Below are positions 51,521 through 58,512 of a DNA stretch of 64,000 bases, one piece after another (the stretch's first letter is position 1; each line of letters opens with the position of its first letter). The DNA comes from Bog-756 sp038210245. GTDB lineage: Bacteria > Actinomycetota > Acidimicrobiia > Acidimicrobiales > RAAP-2. The notes beneath the pieces are model-generated. The model did no database searches. It saw nothing but the letters and a program-made list of their open reading frames with translations, and was not told the origin of the DNA. The stretch is from positions 1 through 64,000 of the forward strand of contig JBBQWW010000007.1 in assembly GCA_038210245.1 (NCBI GenBank), given 5' to 3'. The translations under genes and the position numbers were made by a program.

Positions 51521-52138
51521 CTACCAGCCCCGTTCGATCCACTCGCCGAGGTGGGGAGTCTCCGCTCCGATGGTGGTGCCGGAGCCATGGCCGGGCAGCA
51601 CCATGGTCTCGGGGCCGAACGGGGCGAACAGCCGCTCCTCGATGGAGTGAATGATGGTGGCGAAGTCGGCGTTCTCGAACGACGTGTTCCCCGGCCCCCC
51701 CGGAAACAGCGTGTCCCCGGTGAACAGGAGCGGGGTCCCCTCGATGGTGAAGCACATCGAGCCCGGCGTGTGGCCCGGGGTGGCGATGGTCCCGATGCGG
51801 AGCCGGCCCACCTCGAGGGTCGAACGGTCCTCGAGGAGCTGGTCGTAGGAGGGCAGCATGTCGGCGTCGGCCCTGGTCACGGCCACGTCGATCCCCGCGT
51901 CGCGCACAGCCTCCACCGCCTGGATGTGGTCCCAGTGGCCGTGGGTCTCGACCACCTGGCGCACGTTGAGGGTCGAGCACAGCTCGAGCAGCTTGTCGTG
52001 TTCGTTGGCCGCATCGATGAGGAGCGACTCACCGGTGGAACGGCACCGGACGATGTACACGTTGTTGTCCACGGGTCCGACGACCAGGCGGTGGACCTCG
52101 ACGGCGGTGTCCTGGTAGTCGATGATGGTGGCAGTCAT
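51521..52138 (-). CDS. MBL-fold hydrolase, glyoxalase II-like
   Basis: The 205-residue metallo-hydrolase has GPVDNNVYIVRC, the zinc motif VETHGHWDHIQAVE (H-x-H-x-D-H), IATPGHTPGSMCF, LFTGDTLFPGG and LPGHGSGTTIG. These are the ligands of a complete glyoxalase-II-type binuclear site. ATG 52138 is preceded by AGGAGGT at ideal spacing. It probably hydrolyses a thioester such as a mycothiol conjugate. It is convergent with the glucosidase gene and divergent from the acyl-CoA dehydrogenase gene. Confidence 0.9.
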   Translation of the reverse strand: MTATIIDYQDTAVEVHRLVVGPVDNNVYIVRCRSTGESLLIDAANEHDKLLELCSTLNVRQVVETHGHWDHIQAVEAVRDAGIDVAVTRADADMLPSYDQLLEDRSTLEVGRLRIGTIATPGHTPGSMCFTIEGTPLLFTGDTLFPGGPGNTSFENADFATIIHSIEERLFAPFGPETMVLPGHGSGTTIGAETPHLGEWIERGW

Positions 52139-52318
52139 GGTGGATGGACCTCCTGGTGGAACGGCGAATCCCGCGGCCGGCCCGACCGGACCGGAGCGGC
52201 GCCGGACCCGGGTGACCCTGCCCCACCGTATCGGCCCCGCTGCCCAGGTCAAGCCGCCGGGTGGCCCTGGTGGGGGCGCCCTCGGGGCCTGATCCTGTTG
52301 GTCAGCGCCGGGCAGGTT

Positions 52319-52341
52319 CTGGTAGACAGACCTGGTAGACA
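52319..52341. promoter_or_regulatory. CTGGTAGACA direct repeat upstream of acyl-CoA dehydrogenase
   Basis: CTGGTAGACA occurs twice (52319-52328 and 52332-52341), 13 bases apart start to start, about 50 bases before the acyl-CoA dehydrogenase gene. A direct-repeat operator or activator site is possible. Confidence 0.4.
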
Positions 52342-52392
52342 ATCGGGCAGTCCGGCCTCGTTCCGAGGGTGGCCCAGGGGATGGAGATCAGC

Positions 52393-53508
52393 ATGAACTT
52401 CGCTTTCAGCGAGGAGCAGGACGAGCTGCGGAAGTCGGTCAAGCGCTTCCTCGACGACAAGTCTCCCGAGACCGAGGTCCGCCGCCTGATGGAGACCACC
52501 GAGGGCTACGACCCGGCCGTGTGGACCCAGATGGCCGAGCAGCTGGGCCTGCAGTCCCTGATCATCCCCGAGGAGTACGGCGGCTCGGGCTTCTCCTACG
52601 TCGAGCTGATCGTGGTGCTGGAGGAGATGGGGGCGGCCCTGCTGTGCGCCCCGTTCTTCTCCACGGTGGCCCTGGCGACCAACGCCGTGCTGACCTCGGG
52701 CGACACCAAGGCCATGGAGTACCTCCTGCCCGGCATCGCCGCCGGTGAGACCATCGCCACCCTGGCCTTCACCGAGGACACGGGCCGGTGGGACGCCGAG
52801 GGCATCACCCTGGCCGCCGCCCCCTCCGGCGAGGGTTGGGCCCTCAACGGGCACAAGTCGTTCGTCATCGACGGCCATGTGGCCGATCTCATCCTGGTGG
52901 TCGGTCGTACGCCGGCCGGGCTCTCCCTCTTCGGGGTCAAGGGCGACGCCCAGGGCCTGACCAAGACCCCGCTGGCCACCATGGACCAGACCCGCAAGCA
53001 GGCCCGCCTGGAGTTCGCCGACACGCCGGCCTGGCTGATCGGCACCGACGGTGGAGCCGAGGCCGGTCTGTCCAAGACCCTCGATCTCGCCGCCGTGGCC
53101 CTGGCCGCCGAGCAGGTGGGTGGGGCCCAACGGTGCCTCGACAGCTCGGTGGAGTACGCCAAGACCCGCATCCAGTTCGGGCGCCCCATCGGGAGCTTCC
53201 AGGCCATCAAGCACAAGTGTGCCGACATGCTCTTGGAGGTGGAGTCGGCCAAGTCGGCCGCTTATTACGCCGGTTGGGCGGCCGCCGAGGACTCCGACGA
53301 GCTGCCGGTTGTGGCCAGCCTGGCCAAGTCCTACTGCTCGGAGGCCTACTTTCACGCCGCCGCCGAGACCATCCAGATCCACGGGGGCATCGGGTTCACC
53401 TGGGAGCATCCGGCCCACCTGTACTTCAAGCGGGCCAAGTCCTCCGAGCTGATGCTGGGCGACCCGTCCTACCACCGGGAGCTCCTGGCCCAGCGCATCG
53501 GGATCTGA
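52393..53508 (+). CDS. Acyl-CoA dehydrogenase (FadE-like)
   Basis: The 371-residue flavoprotein oxidises acyl-CoA to 2-enoyl-CoA. It has an N-terminal helical domain (FSEEQDELRKSVKRFLDDK), IPEEYGGSGFSYVELIVVLEEMG, a mid beta domain with AFTEDTGRWD and NGHKSFVIDGHVADLILVV, and a C-terminal helical domain with RIQFGRPIGSFQAIKHKCADM and IHGGIGFTWEHPAHLYFKRA. The usual catalytic Glu context is unclear, and the sequence resembles actinobacterial FadE subunits that work as heteromers. ATG 52393 (GGAG six bases upstream) is chosen over ATG 52381 and GTG 52369. No partner subunit gene is adjacent. Confidence 0.85.
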   Translation: MNFAFSEEQDELRKSVKRFLDDKSPETEVRRLMETTEGYDPAVWTQMAEQLGLQSLIIPEEYGGSGFSYVELIVVLEEMGAALLCAPFFSTVALATNAVLTSGDTKAMEYLLPGIAAGETIATLAFTEDTGRWDAEGITLAAAPSGEGWALNGHKSFVIDGHVADLILVVGRTPAGLSLFGVKGDAQGLTKTPLATMDQTRKQARLEFADTPAWLIGTDGGAEAGLSKTLDLAAVALAAEQVGGAQRCLDSSVEYAKTRIQFGRPIGSFQAIKHKCADMLLEVESAKSAAYYAGWAAAEDSDELPVVASLAKSYCSEAYFHAAAETIQIHGGIGFTWEHPAHLYFKRAKSSELMLGDPSYHRELLAQRIGI

Positions 53509-53610
53509 GCAGCTACGCCATGGACATCGACCGTCCCGGAGGGCACGCGCCCCTGAGCGGGAATCGCGCCGTGAACCTCCTGTCCTCGGATCTGGCGTAG
53601 CGTTCCCCCG

Positions 53611-54279
53611 ATGAGCAACGGGAGAAACCTGACCAGCTATCTCCTCTTGGGGCTGCTGACGGTGCTGGCCCTCGGAGGCGCCGTGCTGGGCATCGCCCAG
53701 TCGCCCAAGAACGTCCCGCTGATCAACTGCGCATCGCCCCAACAACCGATCGAGCGCTGCACGGGGGCAGTCACCAACACCCTGGGCGCCGCCAACTACT
53801 CGGAGGTCCTGAACGAGACCACGGCCCAGGGCAAGCAGACCGACTATCTGGTCTACCAGGCGCCCGACCGGCTGGGGGGCTACATCCAGAGCGGTACCAA
53901 GCGGACCTACGTGTACGTCATCGGGAAGTGGGAGTACCAGAGCCTGACCGTGGCCAACGGGGCCTCCACCGCCCATCTGACCTTCTACCGTCAGGCCAGT
54001 CAGGGGGCCAAGGCCCTCGATCCGGCCCACGGCTATCTCCCCTACGCCAAGCAGGCCAAGAACGTCACTCAGTCGGGCGACACCTACTCCTTCACCCTCT
54101 CGGAGACCACGGCCCAGGGGAAGCAGACCGGCAAGTTCGCCTACACCGTCTCGGGTCCGTACGTGTCGGAGTTCAACCTCAGTGTCGCCACGGCCTCGGT
54201 CAACCTGGTCATCTCCCAGGTCGGCACCTCACCCGCCGTCAAACTGCCGGCTGGCTCGAAGGTCGTCAAGGCAGGCTGA
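53611..54279 (+). CDS. Membrane-anchored hypothetical protein with internal duplication
   Basis: The 222-residue protein starts with an uncleaved-looking membrane segment (LTSYLLLGLLTVLALGGAVL) and is otherwise extracellular. Two halves share a motif: EVLNETTAQGKQTDYLVYQ (about residues 66-84) and FTLSETTAQGKQTGKFAYT (about 162-180). This indicates an internal duplication of a beta-rich unit of about 95 residues, reminiscent of LppX/LprG-type lipid-binding folds, but without a lipobox. No family is recognised with confidence. ATG 53611. It is a single gene. Confidence 0.75.
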   Translation: MSNGRNLTSYLLLGLLTVLALGGAVLGIAQSPKNVPLINCASPQQPIERCTGAVTNTLGAANYSEVLNETTAQGKQTDYLVYQAPDRLGGYIQSGTKRTYVYVIGKWEYQSLTVANGASTAHLTFYRQASQGAKALDPAHGYLPYAKQAKNVTQSGDTYSFTLSETTAQGKQTGKFAYTVSGPYVSEFNLSVATASVNLVISQVGTSPAVKLPAGSKVVKAG

Positions 54280-54357
54280 CCCGGGCTGACGCCGTACCGG
54301 TCCACCGCCTCGGTCCCCGAGGGCTGGCCAGAGAGGCCCATCGACGGGGGCCGTGGG

Positions 54358-55059
54358 TCAGGGTGACGAGGAGGCGATGGCCTCCTCGATGGCCTCCTCC
54401 ACTGCCTGACGGAGTCGTTGGGCCCGGGCCTTCGGATGGTCGGCCTCGGTCAGCCAGCGGACCACCACGAAGTGCCGGGCACCGGCGGCGGCCATAGCCC
54501 CGACGGTGAGAGGATCCGCACCTCCGGTGATCCACACCGGCCAAGGGGAGCGGGCCACGGCCTCGCTTACGTAGCCCAGCCCGGTGCCGGGTCGCCCGGG
54601 CTTGGTCGGGGTGGGGCTCACCGGGCCCGCTGACAGGTACTGGACAGGAACCGGGGCTGGACCCTCGGCGCCGGTGCCGCCGGCCGGTCGGCCGATGGCC
54701 GCCTCCAGTTCGGCCACGGCATGGGTGGAGAGGCCGATGATGGCGTCCGGTCCGACCAGGCGGCGGGCCTCGACCGGAGCGAGGTCGTCCTGGCCGACAT
54801 GGACGCCGTCGGCACCGACGAACGCGGCCAGGTCGGGACGGTCGTTGAGGATGAAGGGCACCCCCCGCTCGGCGCAGACCCCCTGCACCAACGAGGCCCG
54901 CCGGGCCAGTCCGTGGTCGTCGAGGTGCTTCTCCCGGAGCTGGACGATGTCCACGCCACCCTCGATGCACTCTTCGACGAACTGTTGGAGGTCGGGCCGG
55001 TCGGGGGTGCAGAGATACAGCCTCCGCTCGGCCAGGCCCCAGGGGTCCGGGGTCGCCAT
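54358..55059 (-). CDS. thiE: Thiamine-phosphate synthase ThiE
   Basis: The 233-residue TIM-barrel enzyme joins HMP-pyrophosphate and thiazole phosphate into thiamine monophosphate. It shows RRLYLCTPDRPDLQQFVEE, GGVDIVQLREKHLDDHG, PFILNDRPDLAAFVGADGVHVGQDDLAP, IIGLSTHAVAELEAA, YLSAGPVSPTPTKPGRP and WITGGADPLTVGAMAAAGARHFVVV. The order and spacing match ThiE with a short insert around 125-145. ATG 55059. It lies nine bases downstream of the HhH-GPD stop on the same strand, so the two may be co-transcribed. Confidence 0.93.
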   Translation of the reverse strand: MATPDPWGLAERRLYLCTPDRPDLQQFVEECIEGGVDIVQLREKHLDDHGLARRASLVQGVCAERGVPFILNDRPDLAAFVGADGVHVGQDDLAPVEARRLVGPDAIIGLSTHAVAELEAAIGRPAGGTGAEGPAPVPVQYLSAGPVSPTPTKPGRPGTGLGYVSEAVARSPWPVWITGGADPLTVGAMAAAGARHFVVVRWLTEADHPKARAQRLRQAVEEAIEEAIASSSP

Positions 55060-55067
55060 GGGCCGCC

Positions 55068-55658
55068 TCAGCCCGGCTGGGCCGCCTGGGCCTTTGCCTT
55101 GGCCTTCTGCTTCTGCTTCTGCTTGTACTGGCGAACCTTGACCAGCGCCTCGGGCGAGTCGATGTCGGCCACGGACCGGAAGGTCCCGGTGTCCCCGAAA
55201 GGGGATGCCGCCCTCTCCCAGCCTGTCGGCCGGACTCCCAGCTGCTTGCCCAGCAGGGCGATGAAGATGCGCGCCTTCTGCTCACCGAACCCGGGAAGGG
55301 CCTTCACATTGGCCAGCAGCTCCTTGCCGTCAGTCGCTGACGTCCAGATGGCGGCGGCGTCCCCTCCGTACGAGTCCACGATGACCGAGCACACCTCCTG
55401 TACCCGCCCGGCCATGGACCGCGGGAACCGGTGGAGGGCCGGCTTCTCACTGAACACGGCGGCCAACGCCTCGGGATCCATCGAGGCCAGGGCGGACACG
55501 TCGAGCTGGCCGCCCAACCGTTCCTGGAGGTCGAAGGGCGACTTGAAGGCTCGCTCCAAGGGCACCTGCTGGTCTAGAACCATGCCGATTAACAGTGCGA
55601 GGGGGTCGTTGCTCAGGAGTTCGTCGGCGGCGGCGTCACCGCTCAGGTACAGGGACAT
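55068..55658 (-). CDS. HhH-GPD-type base excision repair protein
   Basis: The 196-residue protein belongs to an actinobacterial HhH-GPD group: LLSNDPLALLIGMVLDQQVPLERAF at the N-terminus (here LALLIGMVLDQQV) and a helix-hairpin-helix with ANVKALPGFGEQKARIFIALLG. It lacks the four-Cys Fe-S motif. It ends in an unusual basic tail, QYKQKQKQKAKAKAQAAQ. A second, truncated copy of the first 30 codons lies at 56906-57013 beyond the HEPN/MNT genes. ATG 55658. DNA glycosylase activity is inferred from family. Confidence 0.85.
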   Translation of the reverse strand: MSLYLSGDAAADELLSNDPLALLIGMVLDQQVPLERAFKSPFDLQERLGGQLDVSALASMDPEALAAVFSEKPALHRFPRSMAGRVQEVCSVIVDSYGGDAAAIWTSATDGKELLANVKALPGFGEQKARIFIALLGKQLGVRPTGWERAASPFGDTGTFRSVADIDSPEALVKVRQYKQKQKQKAKAKAQAAQPG

Positions 55659-55682
55659 AGGGGCAGCGTATGCGAGTTCGTG

Positions 55683-56096
55683 TCACCGTTCGACTTCGTC
55701 AGCGGCCCGCTCCACGAGCGAGGTGGCCCACCCCACGGTGTCCCGAGCCTTCCGAGGGGCCACCACGATCACGCCGTAGTGGGCCTCATCCTTCACGTCG
55801 AGGAGGCGAGCGAGCGACGAGGAGAGCTTGGCTCCGTCAGGCACGGCTGTCTTGAGGAGATCGACCGCCTTCCGATGGTCGTCACCTCGGTGGCGGCTAC
55901 GCAGGCGGACGCAACAGATGGCATCCGAGCCGGCGATCCCAGCGAGGACGGCGAGCCCTGCGGCAACATTGAGGAACTCGTCTCGAGATTGCTCATCGAG
56001 GACCACCGAGGCGACTTCGAGATAGGCCCGAGCCGTCGCCAGACGCGCACGCGCTTCCTGCTTGCCGCACGGCGTTGTTCGCAAGGTGTTGGCCAT
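55683..56096 (-). CDS. HEPN-like protein of a HEPN/MNT pair
   Basis: The 137-residue all-helical protein has a SDAICCVRLRSRHRGDDHRKA region: an R-x5-H arrangement (RHRGDDH) like the R-x4-6-H active motif of HEPN RNases, followed by LLDVKDEAHYGVIVV. ATG 56096 lies five bases after the stop of the nucleotidyltransferase gene, so it is the second gene of that operon. HEPN/MNT pairs act as toxin-antitoxin or defence modules in which the MNT partner neutralises the HEPN RNase. That role is inferred here. Confidence 0.7.
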   Translation of the reverse strand: MANTLRTTPCGKQEARARLATARAYLEVASVVLDEQSRDEFLNVAAGLAVLAGIAGSDAICCVRLRSRHRGDDHRKAVDLLKTAVPDGAKLSSSLARLLDVKDEAHYGVIVVAPRKARDTVGWATSLVERAADEVER

Positions 56097-56101
56097 GCCG
56101 G

Positions 56102-56809
56102 CTACACCGTCCGATTCGCACGCGCTGAGTCGGCGGTGATCGAAGTGCCCATGAGGTCGATCGCATCTCGCTCGATGTCGGCAAGCAGGGCAGTGTTCCG
56201 AGACCTGTCCACCCATTCGGCAAAGGAGAGATCCACAACTTGAAGTGGATTGCCGCTCCAAAGAAGCACGTGGGCACGCAGCTTGTCGATGTGCTGAGGC
56301 CACCGTGCGGCCTCAGCAGGGGAGGCAGCCATCGGAGCTGTCATGAAGGCGGCCACCGCGTCGATGACGCTCGTCTTTCGCCGTGGTCCGGCTTCACCGG
56401 GGAACGGTGGGTGCACCAGCAGCACGTCCACGTCGCTGTCGACGTCGCCATCACCACGTGCCGCCGAACCGAAGGCACAGGCATAGAGGGGCTTCGGCTT
56501 CCAGCCGCCGAGCTCCTTCCGCATGCGACGCCAGAGCTCGATCCGAAGATCAGCCATGATGGTGGCAATTGGGGCAGCAACGTGCTCACGGTTGAGCTCG
56601 TGGACCCGGTTCCGCCCCATCTCCGTGGCCTGCACCAGCCCCTGATCTACCAGTCGGGCCAGACACCTCCGCACACCGATCTCCGAGCCACGTGCCGCTT
56701 CTGCGGCCACTTCGCCCACCGTGAGGGGCCGGCCGGAACGGGCCAGCACGGCAAGAACCGGTCCGTCCAGCGTCGGTGTGATCGACCTAGTGGGGTCTCG
56801 CAAGTCCAT
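56102..56809 (-). CDS. Minimal nucleotidyltransferase with N-terminal winged helix
   Basis: The 235-residue protein has an N-terminal winged-helix domain (GRPLTVGEVAAEAARGSEIGVRRCLARLVDQGLV, residues about 25-65) and a nucleotidyltransferase domain with the MNT motif FGSAARGDGDVDSDVDVLLV (G-S and D-x-D metal ligands). The C-terminus is helical. ATG 56809 is chosen; GTG 56815 is in frame too. No Shine-Dalgarno is visible and a TATACT -10 box lies eight bases before the ATG, suggesting a leaderless transcript. The inverted repeat at 56822-56851 overlaps this promoter and is a likely autoregulatory site for the winged helix. The gene is lower in GC than its neighbours. Confidence 0.8.
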   Translation of the reverse strand: MDLRDPTRSITPTLDGPVLAVLARSGRPLTVGEVAAEAARGSEIGVRRCLARLVDQGLVQATEMGRNRVHELNREHVAAPIATIMADLRIELWRRMRKELGGWKPKPLYACAFGSAARGDGDVDSDVDVLLVHPPFPGEAGPRRKTSVIDAVAAFMTAPMAASPAEAARWPQHIDKLRAHVLLWSGNPLQVVDLSFAEWVDRSRNTALLADIERDAIDLMGTSITADSARANRTV

Positions 56810-56821
56810 GATCACATAGTA

Positions 56822-56851
56822 TAGGTAGTTATCTTATTAAATAGCTACCTA
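56822..56851. promoter_or_regulatory. AT-rich inverted-repeat operator of HEPN/MNT operon
   Basis: TAGGTAGTTAT-CTTATTAA-ATAGCTACCTA: 11-bp arms with a single mismatch around an 8-base AT spacer. It lies just upstream of the MNT start in a short patch that is far more AT-rich than the rest of the window. The TATACT -10 box on the minus strand overlaps it. Probable operator for autoregulation. Confidence 0.6.
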
Positions 56852-56905
56852 CTATTTAGGATAAGTGAACGCCGGTGCTGTTGGACTTCGGCCGGGTGCC
56901 TTCTG

Positions 56906-57013
56906 TTACCGGACACTCCATGGATTCCGCACCTGCTGGTCGAGCACCATGGCGATGACCAGCGCCAGGGGATCGTCAGACAGCAGCTGGTCTACGGCAT
57001 CGTCGCCGATCAC
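56906..57013 (-). pseudogene. 5' fragment of a second HhH-GPD gene
   Basis: From GTG 57013 the frame reads MIGDDAVDQLLSDDP then LALVIAMVLDQQV, clearly homologous to the start of the intact HhH-GPD protein at 55658 (GDAAADELLSNDPLALLIGM). Right after DQQV the similarity stops and the frame ends in RNPWSVR-stop. DNA identity to the intact gene is only moderate, so this is the stump of a diverged orthologue rather than a recent duplicate. The HEPN/MNT operon sits between stump and intact gene. Confidence 0.75.
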
Positions 57014-57058
57014 GCGGTCAGGCTAGCCAGGATCACGCCCCGGGGAGCAATCCCGGCC

Positions 57059-57074
57059 CCGGCCCCGGGGCCGG
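57059..57074 (-). terminator. GC palindrome after TetR-like gene
   Basis: CCGGCCCCGGGGCCGG, a perfect 16-bp palindrome, lies 10 bases beyond the stop of the minus-strand TetR-like gene (57084). It probably ends that transcript before the HhH-GPD stump. Confidence 0.45.
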
Positions 57075-57083
57075 CCGGTCCGT

Positions 57084-57890
57084 TCATTGGGAGGTGCCGG
57101 TCGCTCCGCCACCCGGCCCCCGCCCGGGCGACCAGTCGGGGTCGAGTTCGAAGAACTGGTGGACCAGTGCCTCGAGGCCCACGGCGAAGATGGTCCACTC
57201 CTGTTCCGCCCCGTTGGGTCCGGTCGGCCGGAGGATGACCTTCCGGGCACTGGCGTCCAGCCGGTTCCGCAGCCCATATCCCTCGCTCAACGAGTCTTCG
57301 GCGATGACGAAGTCGTGGAGGGTGAACCGCTCCCGGAGCCGGAGGCCGAGGAACGATGCCATGGCCCCGTAGAGGGCCTCGATCCTCTCGGTGTAGGCGT
57401 GGAACCCGGACAGCAGGGCCGCCTCGATCCGCTGGTGCTCGTCGGTGGGTTGCCCGGAGGCGGACTGCGCCCAGACCCCGATCGACAGGGGCCAGTTCTT
57501 CGACTGCAGGACGGCCTGGGCATTGAGGGAGCCTCCGACCCGGCACAGTTCGCGCAAGGAGGCCTTACGATCCTGGGGCGTGCCGACGGCGAGCTGCTGC
57601 AGGATGGGTGAGACCGTGTCCATGGCGGCGTCGATCTCCTCCTTGCTGCCGCCCCGGGCCAGGGTGACCAGCACATCGGTCTGGTAGTCGGCCAGGTTGT
57701 CCCATACCCGACGGATGACCGAGGCGTTGGTGATCCGGACCCCGGTGTCCTCCTCCAGCCGGTCGAAGACCCGTTTGAAGGTGAGGGCCTCGGCCCCAGA
57801 GCTGAGTCCCTCCTCCCTGAGCATGGCCCGACCGGTCTCGAGCAGCAGCTGGCGCAACTCCTCTCGGCTGTGCCGGGTCGTCTTGGACAT
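57084..57890 (-). CDS. TetR-like transcriptional regulator
   Basis: The 268-residue protein begins with a helix-turn-helix-like segment (EELRQLLLETGRAMLREEG, then FKRVFDRLEEDTGVRITNASVIRRVW), followed by an all-helical domain. The turn region is longer than in standard TetR, so the family call is moderate. ATG 57890. Nested inverted repeats (57921-57957) lie 31-67 bases upstream and could be its own operator. It is downstream of, and on the same strand as, the small gene at 58003. Ligand and targets are unknown. Confidence 0.65.
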   Translation of the reverse strand: MSKTTRHSREELRQLLLETGRAMLREEGLSSGAEALTFKRVFDRLEEDTGVRITNASVIRRVWDNLADYQTDVLVTLARGGSKEEIDAAMDTVSPILQQLAVGTPQDRKASLRELCRVGGSLNAQAVLQSKNWPLSIGVWAQSASGQPTDEHQRIEAALLSGFHAYTERIEALYGAMASFLGLRLRERFTLHDFVIAEDSLSEGYGLRNRLDASARKVILRPTGPNGAEQEWTIFAVGLEALVHQFFELDPDWSPGRGPGGGATGTSQ

Positions 57891-57920
57891 CACTCGGTCG
57901 CACCCCTCAGGTCGGACGCT

Positions 57921-57957
57921 TCTGGTCAGGACGTCTGACCGCTCATCGTTGACCAGA
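57921..57957. promoter_or_regulatory. Nested inverted repeats upstream of TetR-like gene
   Basis: TCTGGTCA (57921-57928) pairs with TGACCAGA (57950-57957). Inside, GGTCAG-GACGT-CTGACC (57924-57940) forms a second inverted repeat sharing the left arm. Three GGTCA half-sites thus precede the gene; a likely operator. Confidence 0.45.
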
Positions 57958-58002
57958 CCGGTGGCCAGATCAAGCTCCGGGCGTCGGGTGACCCACTCCG
58001 AC

Positions 58003-58440
58003 CTAGTGGCCGAGGGCTGCGGTGATCTCGTCGATGGCGGCCTGCTCGGCCGCACCGACGTCCTGGCCGTGCTCGCGATGGGCGGCCGCCACCTGGTGGG
58101 TCAAGGTCACGATGAACCGGCGGTAGTCGTCGACCTCGGCCGGCGTGGCCTTGCCCTGGAGAAGGGTGACGGCCTCGCCCAGCTGCTGCAGCCCGTGCTG
58201 TTTGAGCTCCTCGGGCGAGTGGGCGCGGGTGTGGTCCCGCTGGGGCTTGGCGGCCACGATCTCGTCGAGGAGCTCGCTCTCGCCGTGCTGCTTCCTCGCC
58301 TCGACGTAGGCCTTGGCCATGGCGATGGACTCCCGGATGGCCCCTCCTTTCTGAGCGGTGAGGACGATCATGCCGGCGCTGGGTGGTGCCTCCAGGAGGA
58401 GCTGCCACTCCTCGATCGAGAAGTCGGACGAGGTGGTCAT
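58003..58440 (-). CDS. Hypothetical helical protein
   Basis: The 145-residue soluble protein starts at ATG 58440, well supported by an AGGAGAG ribosome-binding site. It is almost entirely helical and charged: FSIEEWQLLLEAPPSAGMIVLTA, AMAKAYVEARKQHGESELLDEIVA, YRRFIVTLTHQVAAAHREHG. The WxxLLEAP-x-x-AG start occurs in small uncharacterised actinobacterial proteins. No catalytic motif or cysteine is visible. It sits between aceE and the TetR-like gene on the same strand. Function unknown. Confidence 0.8.
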   Translation of the reverse strand: MTTSSDFSIEEWQLLLEAPPSAGMIVLTAQKGGAIRESIAMAKAYVEARKQHGESELLDEIVAAKPQRDHTRAHSPEELKQHGLQQLGEAVTLLQGKATPAEVDDYRRFIVTLTHQVAAAHREHGQDVGAAEQAAIDEITAALGH

Positions 58441-58512
58441 CAGTGCTCTCCTGTCGTTGGTCCGCTGGGTACCGTGCGCGTCCCTCACCGTAGCGACCGG
58501 GACGACCGCCGT

